Assembly (NCBI GenBank): GCA_032164245.1
Contig: JAVMKO010000006.1
Coordinates: 10,121,001 to 10,185,000, forward strand
Source: Sternotherus odoratus
Taxonomy: Eukaryota; Chordata; Testudines; Kinosternidae
Reading direction: 5' to 3'
DNA length: 64,000 nt
Shown: piece by piece, positions 19,230-31,089 of the stretch
Position numbering within the stretch: the stretch's first letter is position 1
Layout: every line of letters starts with the position of its first letter
Translations under genes and position numbers: made by a program
Notes under the pieces: generated by a model
Told to the model about the DNA's origin: nothing
What the model saw: only the letters and a program-made list of their open reading frames with translations
The model's database searches: none

Positions 19230-22005
19230 CCTGTAAATCTTGTAAATAAACTAATGTGAAGTATTAAGCCTTGGGAATGGGACTGATTGACCCCAGGCCT
19301 CCTCAACGCTGGAAGGAGAACTGTTGAGCCCTGACGCGAATAAAGAGGAATGTTTTCACAGCAGCTATTTCTTCATATAGGTGTGGGGCAAATCTAGTTT
19401 CTTGGATCGCTCCGTGCGTGACACGTGCTGACTCTGAAATGGTAACTGTTCTCTTATTTATTTGTGTTGTAGTAGCAGCTAGAAGTTCCCATCAAGAATC
19501 AAAGCCCAGTTTTACTAAACATACAGCCCTGGCCCCAGCAAGTTTACAATCTTGGTAACAACAAGATGAGAGGAGGCTGGAGGGATGGACTAAGGTAATG
19601 ATAAAATAAGCATGTTTTGGACAATCGGCCGCCTACCAAGCTCTTATCATTGCTCATGGTGGATCCACAGGGTTGGTTACTGCGATGTTGTCAATAAAAC
19701 ACACTGTTGGCTCATAGTAAATGTTACCTAGCCCACTTTCCCAGGATTTGCTTCTTGGGTACAAATTCAGAATAGCCAGTCCGAGAAAAAAGCTTCTGCT
19801 GTCACTGTTAGGCCAGTAAAGCAACATGTACATGGGCCGTACTGTTGATCTTGGCATGTGTGTTTCACTCACATGTCTAATAAAGCCATTGGGGGAATCC
19901 CCAGGATGAGGCCAGCTTTGGTTAGATGGTTTGGATGACAACATTTGATCTGAAACTGTATAGCAGCAGGAAAGAAGCTTGTAGGTGTGCTATGGTAATG
20001 TGACCGGCCTTCATGTTCTGTCCCACACAACGATAAGCAGCAGATTTACCTCCCTAACGGTATCCAGAAGCCCAAGTGCTTTGCGGGAGGCTTGGTAGTA
20101 GGAGTTGGGAGGACCAGGACATGTCAGAGATGCTTTCTCAAGCACTCTTGTAGAGAAAATAATGTCTTGAGTACAATGCTCTTCCCAAGGCAGCTATCAG
20201 CAGAGTCAGGAATAACAGGATGCTGCTTTTGGAGACAAGCTGGCCAAAATGAGAGCCCCTGGGCCAAAATTGACAGCTTTTCTTTGTGTCTGTTTATTGC
20301 ACACGAGTTTCCTTTATGCTATTGATGCAAAGCCTATGAGGCATTCCTCCGTGCAAAGCCTGTCATGTCCACATGGAGGTATGTTGTAGGACTGCCCCAA
20401 AACATATGAGGCCCTTTAAATTAGTTACAAGGACCAGTCTGGCCATAACATCCTTCTTGTTTATGGGCAGAACAAGGCAAGACTCAGGTATGGTGGTGTG
20501 AGATAGCTGAACACAGGGGATGATCCTCTAGGGCACTATTGCAATGAGCATATTAATAATCTTTTACGTCTCTAAAACTGTCTTTAAAGAGGAGAGGAAA
20601 AGAAGACCAGAACAAGTACACTCCGTGACTTGAAGCTATTGGCCGAGTGCTCATTATGGCAACAGAGCCATGGGACAGTAGATCACTCCACCTAGTGTGA
20701 TCAAACTGGGACACTCTTGTGGGATTATAAATTAAGGAGTATCTTTATTAAAAAAATCTTTTCAAAGCCACCCATGGACAAAATTCAGCATTCCAGCCAT
20801 CTGTAAGTGGAATAGAGAGGGACTGAAATTCCACTTTGGTCAATGGGGTAGCACCATTTAAGCAGAGGCAGAATTTGGCCTTGAGAATCAACCCAAGAAA
20901 TGAGGGGCTTAGGGTTAACAAATATCATAGAATCATAGATGACAGTGGGGGAGTGATTAAGGAATCAGGAGAGGTGGAAAGTTGTGATGGAGGAGGTACA
21001 ACTTTCTGAACTACCAGCAACAAGGCAAGACTCTACATTCATCTACATCTACATTCATCTACATACATGCATCTACATTCCAGTGACTCTTAATCCACCG
21101 ATGTCCCTTTTGTTACTAACATCTAAATGAGTTTCATGAATTGTTTTTCTTGATTCTGGTACTTAGTTAGCAACTGCAATGCTATTGTAGGATGGCCAAC
21201 CCGAATGGTGGCCAGGTCATGCTGTGAATGGGGAGAAGGGCCAGGGAATTTACTGAACATGGGCCAGGGAATTTACTGAATTTAATTCTCTCTTGGGCCA
21301 GGCACACCCAGCACTGGTCTGTGAGCAAGGTCCTCTCAACCCTAGAATACTCTAAGAGTCACACAGAAATACCCAAACCTCAGGGCATCTACATGCAGGC
21401 CCACTGACCCCTCCCTTCCCTGATAGAACATGCTCTCATTGGCTCTCTGCCCTTATATGCCCACAGTTCCTAAGGAGCTGAGTTTCAGAGCTCAGGGGAG
21501 GAACTCCCCTATGGTATCAAAAGGGTCAGAATTCCCCACAGGTTTGGAGGGTGTTGCCAGTGCGGAATGGGGACTGAAAATTTCTCATCAAAACTTTTTT
21601 CTTTATTTTAGTGGAAAGTGCCCGCTCTCCTCAAAAACTTATTTTTTTCCACTGGAAAACTGCATTTTTTTGGCAACTTTCAGATAACAATTTTTCAGCT
21701 TTTTTGTTTTTGTTTCCTAACAAGACATCAAAATGCTCCATGGGAAAGAATTTTCCAGCCAGCTCTCTATGTCATGGTGAATGGGTGTGCATGTTATTCC
21801 CTATCCAGCCATTCCTTCCCAGATGTACCAAAGGGCCTTCCACAGAATCCAGGCAGGGATGGCCTGGGTGGCTATCCTTCCTCTCAGAAACACCGGCTTG
21901 TTTTAGCTGAAATCCTACTCTTTCACAGCCGTCCAAGGGAGAAGGATTCATTTGCTATGGGGTAAGGGCGGGGGGAGGGGCAGTTGCTTCTCCCCCCTTC
22001 TTCCC
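19230..22005. other. Non-coding stretch with small tandem repeats
   Basis: No gene recognised. A short CATCTACATT-type repeat lies at 21035-21080. GGGCCAGGGAATTTACTGAA is directly duplicated at about 21239 and 21262. AATCATAGA-type bases at 20926-20940 resemble a bare CR1 terminus. Motif-free open frames up to 115 codons near 21.6-21.9 kb overlap in two frames. Confidence 0.5.
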
Positions 22006-22310
22006 CCCCGAATCATAGAGTCATAGGAGATTAGGATTGGAAGAGACCTCAGGAGATCATCTAGTCCAACCCCCTGCTCAAAGCAGGACCAACCCCCAAC
22101 TAAATCATAGCAGCCAAGGCGTTGTCAAGCCGGGTCTTAAAAACCTCTAAGGATGGAGATTCCACCTCCCTAGGCAACCCCTTCCAGTGCTTCACCACCC
22201 TCCTAGTGAAATAGGGTTTCCTAATATTTAACCTAGGCCTCCCCACTGCAACTTGAGATCATTGCTCCTTGTTCTGTCATTTGCCACGGCTGAGAACAGA
22301 CTAGCTCCAG
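22006..22310 (-). repeat. CR1 LINE 3' end, antisense
   Basis: It starts with the CR1 terminal unit AATCATAGAGTCATAGG and continues with TTGGAAGAGACCTCAGGAG, CATCTAGTCCAACCCCCTGC, CCTAGGCAACCCCTTCCAG and CATTGCTCCTTGTTCTG. 5' truncated. Well preserved. Confidence 0.9.
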
Positions 22311-22311
22311 C

Positions 22312-22970
22312 CTCTATCCTCCAGCCTAGCAGGCCTAGGTTTGCCTCCCCCAGACTTTTTATAGGCCTATATGCTCCGTTTTGTCTAAATTTTTTGTGGT
22401 TCCCCCTGACTTTGCAGGAGATAATATAATCATATAATGGTCTATATGCTGACATAACTTTGCAGCCCCCTGAATTTTGTTTGAAATGATGCCCCTGGAA
22501 GGATCTGTAGCTCATGCTGAGTGCTATTGGCAGCAGGAGTAATCTTTCTTAATTACGTGAAAATTGACCCTTTCTAGTGATAGATGATTCAAAGCAGGTG
22601 TTAAATCCTCCTTCTTCCTGAATGTTTAATAGATGGCGGTTGACAAATCAGATTTGCTTAGCGTTTGCTAAGAAAACACAACAGAATAAATCACTTTATA
22701 AACCATGGCTGTAGGTTTCATTTGCCACAGAATCTACAGCATGTGTTGTGCTGGTGTCAGATTGTGAGCTGAGAGGGGCATGGATGTGGTCTCATTACAA
22801 GGTAGTTTGGCTGAGGGCCCCTTTAAAATCATTACACTCGACAATTTATTGGGCTGAAGGAACTGGTGGAGCTCTGTGTGTATGTGTATTGTATCTGATT
22901 GACTTCAAACCTTTCTGCAAACATGACAGAGGGGGTGAAAATGCACTGGTGTCCTAGGGTGTGTAATTCT
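22312..22970. other. Non-coding stretch
   Basis: Nothing recognised. The phrase ATAGGCCTATATG near 22360 is a small palindrome. Confidence 0.45.
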
Positions 22971-22974
22971 AATG

Positions 22975-23515
22975 GAAACCTTCATGTTTGATAAGGCCTC
23001 AGCTGGAGTATTGCCTCTAGTTCTGGGTGCCACATTTCAGGAGAGATGTGGACAAAGTGGAGAAAGTCCAGAGCAACAAAAATGATTAAAAGTCTTGAAA
23101 ACATGACCTACAGGAAAAGATTGCAAAAATTGGGTTTGTTTAGTCTGGAGAACAGAAGACTAAGTGGGGACATGATAACAGTTTTCAAGTACATAAAAGG
23201 TTGTTACAAGGAAGAGAGTGAAAAATTGTTCTTGTTAACCTCTGAGGATAGGACAAGAAGCAATGGGCTTAAATTGTAGCAAGGGAGGTTTAGGTTGGAC
23301 ATTAGGAAAAACTTCCTAACTGTCAGGGTAGTTAAAGACTGGAACAAATTGCCTAGAGAGATTGTGGAATCTCTTTCAGTGGAGATTGTCTAACTTATTC
23401 TTATAAAACACCTGGCAGGGATGGTCTGTTATTACTTAGTCCTGCCTTGAGTGCAGGAGACTGGACTAGATGACCTATTGAGGTCCCTTCCAGTCCTACA
23501 TACCTCTGATTTCAG
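22975..23515 (+). repeat. CR1 LINE 3' region, sense
   Basis: This is the longest CR1 copy, about 540 bases. It contains the end of the ORF2 region (GGAGTATTGCCTCTAGTTCT, AGGAGAGATGTGGACAAAGT, TTTAGTCTGGAGAACAGAAG) and the 3' UTR (GAGTGCAGGAGACTGGACTA, TGAGGTCCCTTCCAGTCC). A 77-codon open frame covers part of the former ORF2 C-terminus. It is 5' truncated and inactive. Confidence 0.9.
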
Positions 23516-23519
23516 CTAT

Positions 23520-25140
23520 GGTCTCCACATTGTGCTCTCTCATTAAAAAGGGATTTTGTCTTTTGAAATATACACATGCTTTATTCCCTCTAGAGTAACG
23601 TGGGCCAAAGGGAAATTGTCCTGGTTCAGGTAATGGAAGCCCAGTATGATAATTTTCATGTTATTGATTATCTTCTGTTCATTTCTTAATTAAACCTTAG
23701 GCTGCCTCTTACTGCTATTCTAGACAGAGAGTAATAATAGCTCCATATGTAAATTGTAGAAATTTGATTTTGATTAGTCCATAATTCTGAGCTCTTGCTG
23801 ATTCCATAGCATTAAGGCATATATACACCAGACTGCTCTTTATATCAAAATTACAGTGCTCTAATAGGCCAGGTGCTCCAAGTGTATTTTAAAAAGGGCT
23901 AATTTAGCCAGTGACATGTAATCAATTTTAATTCCTTTGAAGGGTGTTGACTCAGCTGTAGCAGATCTCTGTTGTCTGGCACAAATAAGCCAACTTGTAT
24001 AAAAATTGTATATTTTTTCACATAAGTTTGAGTATAATGTAGCTATTCCTCTAACTACTCTTAGGTAATATAGCAGGAGAAAATTCTAGTTTTGCTTTGG
24101 GAGCACTCATGAACCCACACTTGGTAATCTCTGGAGGATATAGATGAATTATTTAAAAAGTTGGATCTCCTCACCCCACCCCCAATCCTCTGTGACAGAA
24201 ACCCATTCCTCTTACATGAGCGCCAAGCAACTGTAATCCCCACTTTTATCACCTACAGAATCAACCATAGCAACTCCATCTAACTGGAGTTGACCGTCTC
24301 TGATAGACTTCTGCAACATAGAACAGATTTTAAGCAAGAAAGACCAATGAGAGCAAATCATATTGATGCCCTGTGACCGCCATGGGCCTCCATCTCATTC
24401 TGCATCAAATGCAAACTCTTGATCTTACTCTACGAGACCCACCAGTTCAGCTGTGATCATTCGGGGGGCAACAGAACTGCTGAGGCCAACATTTATGGGG
24501 TTTTCAGTGTGTTGTGGGGTTCTGAGCAATACCTATGGGATTCATTATTTCAACAGATCATTGTGAACCCAGCCCTTACCCGGTCAGATTACAATGCAGA
24601 ATCCCACTTGTTCATGCCAGCTATTGCACAGTGACAGAGCAGAAGACTATCCAGGCTGTTAGATGGGGGAAGAGGAACACAGAGAAACCAGCAAAAATTC
24701 ATCTAACAAGTAACAGCAGCAAAGCATAGCAGCAGTTAATGAAGTCGTCTTTGGTTAAACTAACCAAACTGGAACAAACTGGAACAATTTACCTTGGGAG
24801 GACATGGATTCTCCGTCACTTTAAGTAAAGACAAGATGTCTTTCAAGAAGATAAACTCCAGCTCAACCAGCAGTTATGGGCTTGATGCAGAAATTACTGG
24901 GTGAAGTTATGTTTTGCAGGCGGTCACTGATCATAATGATCTGTGAATCCATGACTATGGAATAGAGTTAGGGCAGATTAACTATAACTTGACTTAAACT
25001 AGATTTGAATATTAGTTGCCATGTAATGCACCTCTTTGAGCTGTATAAGTAAAAATAATGCCACAGTTGTACCAGACTAAGTCAACTATCAACATGATCA
25101 ATTTATATGATATTCATTCACTCTTTGGAATATGGTGAAT
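23520..25140. other. Non-coding stretch, low repeat content
   Basis: AT-rich, no recognised repeat or gene. Chance open frames under 75 codons. Confidence 0.5.
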
Positions 25141-25144
25141 TTTG

Positions 25145-25335
25145 AGGGCCTTGTGATTAAAGCACTGGGCGGGGTCTCAGGAGATATAGATTCTATCCTG
25201 AACTCTCTGTGTGAGCTTGGACATAGTTCCCCTCCTTTCAAACAGGGATCATAATATTTCCCTACATCATAGGGCTGTTGGGAGAATAAATACCCTAATG
25301 TATGTGAGGGGCTTGGAAACCATGGTGATGGACCT
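25145..25335 (+). repeat. MIR-type SINE
   Basis: Blocks in MIR order: TTGTGATTAAAGCACTGG, GATTCTATCCTGAACTC, GTGTGAGCTTGGACA and the tail ACATCATAGGGCTGTTGGGA, ATAAATACCCTAATGTATGT, GAGGGGCTTGGAAACC. Diverged, full length through the 3' part. Confidence 0.7.
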
Positions 25336-25339
25336 CTTC

Positions 25340-27835
25340 CTGGGCAGACCCACAAGAAAAAATCCTGCTCCACCTTTCCTGCCCCAAAAGTTCTTGCAAG
25401 GCAATGGAAACGCCTAAAAATGTATTTTTCAGTGCATATAACTTTGAGCAATGCAGAAACTGAACAGCTGTTGAATCTGGCTCTAGTTTGCATAATCCCT
25501 ACAGTACAATTCAGTGATATTTCAGACCCTTACTGGGTGTTGCAAATGGCATGTGAAATGTGCTTATTTCTTGCATTTAAAAATAACTTGTAGTTAGAAC
25601 CATGTCCAAGAAAATTAGGATTTAAAAATAACTCTCCATTAATGAATGCGGGTTTGTGCTTGCTGAGGTGTGGCAGATTAGATTTTTGTGCAGACCAGAA
25701 CAAGCAAACCCAGCATTCTGCAGTCAGTGGAGATACTGGTGTGTGGGATCCTCAGAATGGGCAGCTTTCTCTGTGGCTGTGGAACCCAGGAATTTGCAGA
25801 GCAAATTCAAAAGCAAAGCAACTTGCTACAAAAAGTGGCTTGAAATCCAGAGCTCAAACCCAAACCATCTAGTTGGCTGCCCTGCCAACTTAAAACCCAC
25901 ATGTGGCTTCCAGGGAGAAGATCAATTTACACATGGGGCCTGTGATCTTTGGAAATATGAAAGGAGTTGGCAAGCAAATTACGACCTATGGCACCATAGG
26001 AAAACAACATAACTAGCTGCAGTGTAAATACAGGGAGTTTGAAATGAGTGACATTCAGATTTCAGATAGATTCACCATCTCTCACTTTCATTGGCTTTGT
26101 ACTGATGATTTGAATTCTGTATGTTTAGGGATCATGTAGTGTGTGCATTTGGGGAAGTGTGCATACAGTCCATACCTTGAATGAAGCATTAACATAACGG
26201 GGGGAGGGGGGAATATTCTCTGCTCACTCTCTTTGGGGAATTTCTGTGTGTAATTTCAGTTAACTCTATTGGAAATTACACCCACACCCACCTGATCAAA
26301 TGGACAAGGAGAACACAAAAAGGATCTGTACAAATGTCAGTTAAGCTTTCAAATTTTCCCATATAAATGCTTAGTGCCTAGGAGATCCATTCTTGGGTTG
26401 TCTGAAGGGCTATAACAAGGGATAATGATTCAAGGCATGGACACTGCAGATTACAATAACTTTACTAGACCGAGGAACATAACTGTTCAATATTGAGCGT
26501 AGGTGATGGGCAGTAAAGTAGCAGCATGCATTGAGAGTGGCTGTAATTTATGGTGATATGCCCTGAATGATAGATGAGATTTAGACTGCAGCACAAGGAT
26601 GGTGGTCTATTAATTTTTTGACCTCATGTTCTTTCTCACCAACTTTTTTGGTGGGGCTGAAAACCAGAGAATGCTTGAACTCTCCTGCGATGAGATTTAT
26701 TGTTTATTGCTGCCTTGTAGTCTGTGGTGTTATGATGAAAAGCGGCCAGCATTGCATTCCTCCTGGTCTCCCTTTGTTTTTCTTTCTCTTGGTGGGAATT
26801 TATAACCGTTTGAGAAAGAACAGCAGTAGCCTGCTCCTTCTATCTTAGATCATCACTCTCCCGCCCTGCTTTCCCTCATCTCAGCCATTGAAGAATGGCC
26901 TCTCTCTATTCTCCGGGCAAAGTTATTGACCTCATTTAACCTGTGGGGTTCAAGATTGCTGCTGTGTGAAGCAGCCAGCAGGGAGTGCTCTACCTATTCT
27001 GTAGCTGTCTTTGCCTGGAGTTCATGGGTGGAATCCCATTGGCGGCAGCAGCAATAATATACCATTAACTATATTTTTATAATAAGGTTTCCTCATGATA
27101 AACCTTTTCACTGTCCACAGCAGTTTTAAAACAGAAGTAAAGTCCAGGTGGGCGGGGCCAATGTTCTTGGCTTTGCTCTCATTAGGTGCAAGCCACCTTG
27201 GAAACAATGCTCGGAAGAGGGGCTGTCGGTTGTCATGTTTATAACTAGAGCTGGTTGGGAATTTTTGGATTACTTGTTTTTTTCATCAGAAATGCCGATT
27301 CATCAAAACCAAAACTATTCACAAAACAAGGTCAAGCGTGAGAAATTTCCCAATTTGAAAAAATGTCAAGAGAAAAATGTTTAAACATTTTCAAAATGCC
27401 AAATTCCTTGTTTCCATTTTGAACCAACTTTTCATTTGAAATGTAAGCTAGCTAGGCTGAAGGAAAAGGTTAAAAAAGAGGAAAACAGTTGAAGTCAAAA
27501 CATTTTGAAATTATCAAAATAAAATGTGTCAAATGATCCAAAATGAAAAATATATATCACATTTTCAGTTCGTGAACATCTTTGAGATTTCAACTCTTTT
27601 GTCACAGTTTGAGACAGGAAAATATTTCAAATTCTTTAAAATATTCGTAGGATGGAAAAGTTGTTTTCCACCCAACTGTAGTCATAACCCAGTTTTGTGC
27701 TGCTGATTTTGGGGGCAGTTGACGGGAAATGGGTAACTACAAAAGGTGTGCGGGAGAGTTGAACTACCTGCCTTTTGGGGTGTTATATACTTTCCCCTAC
27801 CCTAGAACTTGAGCACTGCTTGGTAATACTACTGA
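25340..27835. other. Non-coding stretch, low repeat content
   Basis: No gene or repeat family recognised. The 118-codon open frame at 25656-26012 has no motif and a second overlapping frame, and is likely chance. 27280-27660 is rich in TTTTGAAA/TTTCAAAT-type words. Confidence 0.5.
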
Positions 27836-27837
27836 GA

Positions 27838-27962
27838 CAAGGTGGGTGAGGTAATATCTTTTGTTGGACCAATTTCTGTTGGTGAGAAAGACAAGCTTTA
27901 GAACTTCACAGAGCTATTCGGGGCTCTATCTAATATCCTGGGACCGATATGCCAACAACACC
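27838..27962 (+). repeat. PLE-like 3' end of a second subfamily
   Basis: GGTGGGTGAGGTAATATC, TTTGTTGGACCAATTTCTGT and GACAAGCTTTAGAACTTCAC lead to CCTGGGACCGATATGCC and AACAACACCGCTG. This is the layout of abundant sauropsid retroelement tails that I place with Penelope-like elements by recollection. No coding part is attached. Confidence 0.5.
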
Positions 27963-28353
27963 GCTGGTAATACTACTGTAAATTTAAATCAGTCATTGTT
28001 CACGCTAAGGAACTTTTGGTGCTAAAAATAGAAAACACACCGGACCCTCTCTATACAGTAGACTCTTGATTATCCAGGATGATAGAGAAAAAAATAATTC
28101 TGGTTAATAAAATCCTGGATAATACTATCCATAGGAAATATGGGGAGTGGGGGTTGGTTCACCAGCCACCCTGCACCAGGGGGAGGGGGTGTTGGTTCAC
28201 CGGCTGCCCTGTGCCCTGGTGGGGTTTTTTTGTGTGTGCTTGGGGCGGCAGCAAAGCCAGAGCCAGCCCTACAAGTTGCGCGTATATTTTTTTTGACATC
28301 CTGGTTAATCCACATTCTGGTTAATCCAATCCTGGATAATCGAGAGTTTACTG

Positions 28354-29108
28354 CAGGGGTCGGCAACCCGCGGCTCCGGAGCCGCATGCGGCTCTTTCAT
28401 CCCTCCGATGCGGCTCCCTGTGTGTTCTAATTTTAACCGGCCCACAGACTGTTTTCTATGCGGCCCGCCAGCACTGCCCAATCAGTGCGCGGAGCCGCAG
28501 CCGAAAGAGAGGGGCGGGATCAATAAGAGGCGAGCGGCGGGGGGGGGGGGAGAAGAACGGAGGCGGAGCCGGGGCCGGGGCACGAGGCGAGGTGGAGCCG
28601 GCGGAGAAGTGCGAGTCGGGCCGGGGCAGGAGGCGAAGCGCGGCGGAGCCGGCGGATAAGAGCGAGCCGGGGCCGGGGCACGAGGCAAGGCAAGGCAAGC
28701 TGGGGGAGGGGGGGAGTGAAAGCACGGCCGGGGGGGGGGAGGAAGAAGAGCGACAGCACGGCTGGAGCGGGGGGGGGGGAGCGGGGGGGGAGGAAGGGGG
28801 GGAAGAAGAAGAGCGAGAGCACGGCTGGAGGGGAGGGGGAGGGAAGAAGAGCGAGAGCACGGCTGGAGGGGAGGGGGAGGAAGGGGGGGAGGAAGAAGAG
28901 CGAGAGCGCGGCCGGAGGGGGGGGAGGGAGGGAAGAAGAGCGAGAGCACGGCTGGAGGGGAGGGGGAGGGAAGAAGAGGGTGGGGGAGGGAAGAAGAGAG
29001 TGTTATTTCATTTTAAATGTCAAAAGGGTTTTGTGGCTCCCAGTGTTTTCTTTACTGTGGGAAACGGGTCCAAATGGCTCTTTGAGTGGTAAAGGTTGCA
29101 GACCCCTG
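28354..29108. mobile_element. hAT-type element, inner layer of the nest
   Basis: Termini are CAGGGGTCGGCAACCCGCGG and AAAGGTTGCAGACCCCTG. Target duplications are GTTTACTG (28346-28353) and GTCTACTG (29109-29116), 7 of 8. The left sub-terminal block has CGGCTCCGGAGCCGCATGCG. The interior is dominated by a G/A-rich tandem array. Open frames up to 166 codons, rich in Glu, Gly and Arg or in Pro and Ser on the other strand, follow the array and are not transposase. Confidence 0.85.
28730..28995. repeat. G/A-rich minisatellite
   Basis: Units built on GAAGAAGAGCGAGAGCACGG and CTGGAGGGGAGGGGGAGG recur about five times with variable spacing. Strand asymmetry is extreme (purines on +). It lies wholly inside the hAT element. 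Copy number probably varies between individuals. Confidence 0.8.
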
Positions 29109-29193
29109 GTCTACTGTATATAGACTGGGGTTCGGGATCCATGCACGGTCTCGCACTAACATGACGACTGTGTTAACACAGGGGACACATTGT

Positions 29194-29232
29194 CATGGAT
29201 CCCAATTTAAATATTTAAATTTGGGATCCATG
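29194..29232. repeat. 39-base near-perfect palindrome
   Basis: CATGGATCCCAATTTAAAT and its mirror ATTTAAATTTGGGATCCATG meet at an ATTTAAATATTTAAAT centre. Only one base is offset between arms. It sits in the outer transposon of the nest. Confidence 0.85.
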
Positions 29233-29284
29233 GCAACAACCGTGCTGTACGCGAACCCGCGCTATAGCGAGGGTCTGGTGTAGT

Positions 29285-29820
29285 ATTAATCTGGCTGCAG
29301 TCAAATTGTCTTCCATAGCAAGAAAACAAACAAATTATTGTGAAAAAAGCCATGTTGAGCACAGCCTGAGCATGAGGTTTTTTGCTATTCACATGTAAGA
29401 TTACACTGCACCAGGCAGCGTTTTCCTTTGTCAATATCTGCAGCCTGAAGTGACAAGGAGGTACCTTTGGATTAAGGCAGAGAACCAATCACTGTCACCC
29501 GTGTAATCATGCAGCTTGTCTTGAAAGGGAAAGAGAGCCTGGCCTGGGGGGTTTATTAAATATTTTGAAATATGGCCATTCTAGAGACACAGCCAGTTTC
29601 AAACAGCCTGATCAATGTTCCCTGTGGCTCAATTTGCCACTGCTCTGTGTCACTTTTCAGATTACTATACTAAGTAACATTTTCAATCCAGTTAGAATGG
29701 TGAGGGCCTATTTTCTTTTATGGTATATTCTTCTACATCTTTTAATCACTGGATTACGTAGCTATAGATTTGGCCTCCAGCTCTTGCTATCATTTCATTC
29801 TCCTGCAGCCACTCACCACT
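29285..29820. other. Non-coding stretch
   Basis: Nothing recognised. Confidence 0.45.
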
Positions 29821-29823
29821 GAT

Positions 29824-30088
29824 AGGGCTTGTCTGCACTACCCGCCGGATTGGCGGGCAGCGATCGATCCAGCGGGAGTCGATTTATCGTGTCTAGTCTA
29901 GATGTGATAAATCAACTGCTGAGCGCTCTCCCATCGACTCCGGTACTCCACCAGGGTGAGAGGCGCAGGCGGCATTGACGGGAGAAAGTTAGCCATTGAT
30001 TTACCTTAGTGAAGACGCTGCGGTGAGTAGATCTAAGTATGTCAACTTCAGCTACGCTATTCATGTAGCTGAAGTTGCGTATCTTAGG
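29824..30088. mobile_element. Harbinger-type MITE, right end lost
   Basis: GGGCTTGTCTGCACTACCCG begins the copy. Family blocks AGTCGATTTATCGTGTCTAG, CATCGACTCCGGTACTCCAC, AGTGAAGACGCTGCGGTGAG and TGTAGCTGAAGTTGCGTATC follow. It stops before the usual GTGTAGACC terminus, where a different GC-rich element starts. Confidence 0.8.
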
Positions 30089-30089
30089 G

Positions 30090-30735
30090 CCTCACCCTCC
30101 CTGGGGCCCCACCCTTCACTCATTCAAACCCCCTTCCCTCCCTCCGTTGCTTGCTTTCCCCGATCCTCACTTACTTTCATTGGGCTGGGAATGTGGAGTT
30201 TGGGATGCAGGAGGGGGTTCGGCTGGGACAGAGGATTGGAGTGCGGGGTGTGGGCTCCGGGAGGGAGTTTAGGTGTGGGAGGGGGCTCATGTCTGAGGTA
30301 GGGGGTTGCGGTATGGGGAGGGGGGTGCGGATTCTGGGAAGCGGTTCCGACCTAGGGCAAAGGGTTCAGGGTGCGGGCTCCAGCCGGGCGGCGCTTACCT
30401 CAGGTGGCTCTTGGTTGGTGTTGTGGTAGGGCTAAGGCAGGCTGCCTGGGAGGCACCGCCCCCACAGCTCCCATTGGCCAGGAACTAGAAGTGGTGGCAG
30501 CATGTGGAGCTTCCTTGATCGCCCCTGTGCCTAGGGGCTCAGGGACATGGCAGCTGTTTCCAGGGCTGTGCGGAGCTAGGGCAGGCAGGGAGCCTGCCTT
30601 AGCCCTGCTACACTACTGACTGGACTTTTAATGACCCAGTCAGCGAAAAGTTCCCTTTTTGACTGGATGTTCCAGTCTAAAATGGAGTGCCTGAGCACCC
30701 AATCTCCTGACCTGGTCATCTGGGTGCTACTAGAA
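30090..30735 (-). mobile_element. GC-rich hAT-like element, antisense
   Basis: The right end ACCTGGTCATCTGGGTGCTA loosely matches the inverse of the TAGGGTGACCAG terminus of the short family at 31623. The interior has GGGCTCCGGGAGGGAG-type minisatellite units, GGCGCTTACCTCAGG and CTCCCATTGGCCAGGAAC. It may be a longer relative of that family. The left end was not found. Confidence 0.5.
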
Positions 30736-31085
30736 AATAAATATTAATTACAATAATAAAAATGAGTGTGAATTTTGGTGTGTGTAACCATTACCTGACA
30801 CAATTATCTCCTCAGGAATATTTTAACCTTTTATCATCAAAATATTGAATATCAATAAATCGGAGGGATATAGGAGAGAATTTCCACTTTATTCAGGAAG
30901 AAATTAAGATTTCAGGTCTCTAGCAATATCTCTGCTATGGAATTTCAAGTCCACCACGAAATCTGTCATGGGTCATAACATATGCTCTACTGCAAGCCAA
31001 ATATAATACAGGGCTCGTGAAATCCCATCCATAAAATTAATTCAGAGTGGCTTGGGATATGATCGCTCACATGAATTGAAAACTA
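30736..31085. other. AT-rich non-coding stretch
   Basis: Nothing recognised. Confidence 0.45.
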
Positions 31086-31089
31086 GCTT

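Larger units (their letters stand above)
28054..29118. mobile_element. Tigger/pogo-like element, middle layer of the nest
   Basis: The left terminus CAGTAGACTCTTGATTATCC bounded by TA matches, inverted, GGATAATCGAGAGTTTACTG at 28334-28353 plus CTACTGTA at 29111-29118. The right terminus is therefore split by the hAT element. The repeated GGTTAATCCA phrase near the right end and TA borders agree with a pogo/Tigger-type element. No transposase frame. Confidence 0.75.
28036..29282. mobile_element. Outer inverted-repeat DNA transposon of a nest
   Basis: CACACCGGACCCTCTCTATA at 28036-28055 is the inverse of TATAGCGAGGGTCTGGTGTA at 29263-29282 with few mismatches. Its own interior to the right of the inner elements (29119-29262) includes a 39-base near-palindrome. 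The terminal sequence resembles pogo/Tigger-type ends but that class is an inference. No coding part remains. Confidence 0.65.

Noticed and set aside
25656..26012. 118-codon frame as an exon
   Set aside because: A second frame overlaps it, no splice consensus brackets it and it has no motif.
28456..29123. Several open frames of 83-166 codons on both strands
   Set aside because: They follow the G/A-rich tandem array in a hAT element; long frames are a by-product of purine-only sequence without stops.
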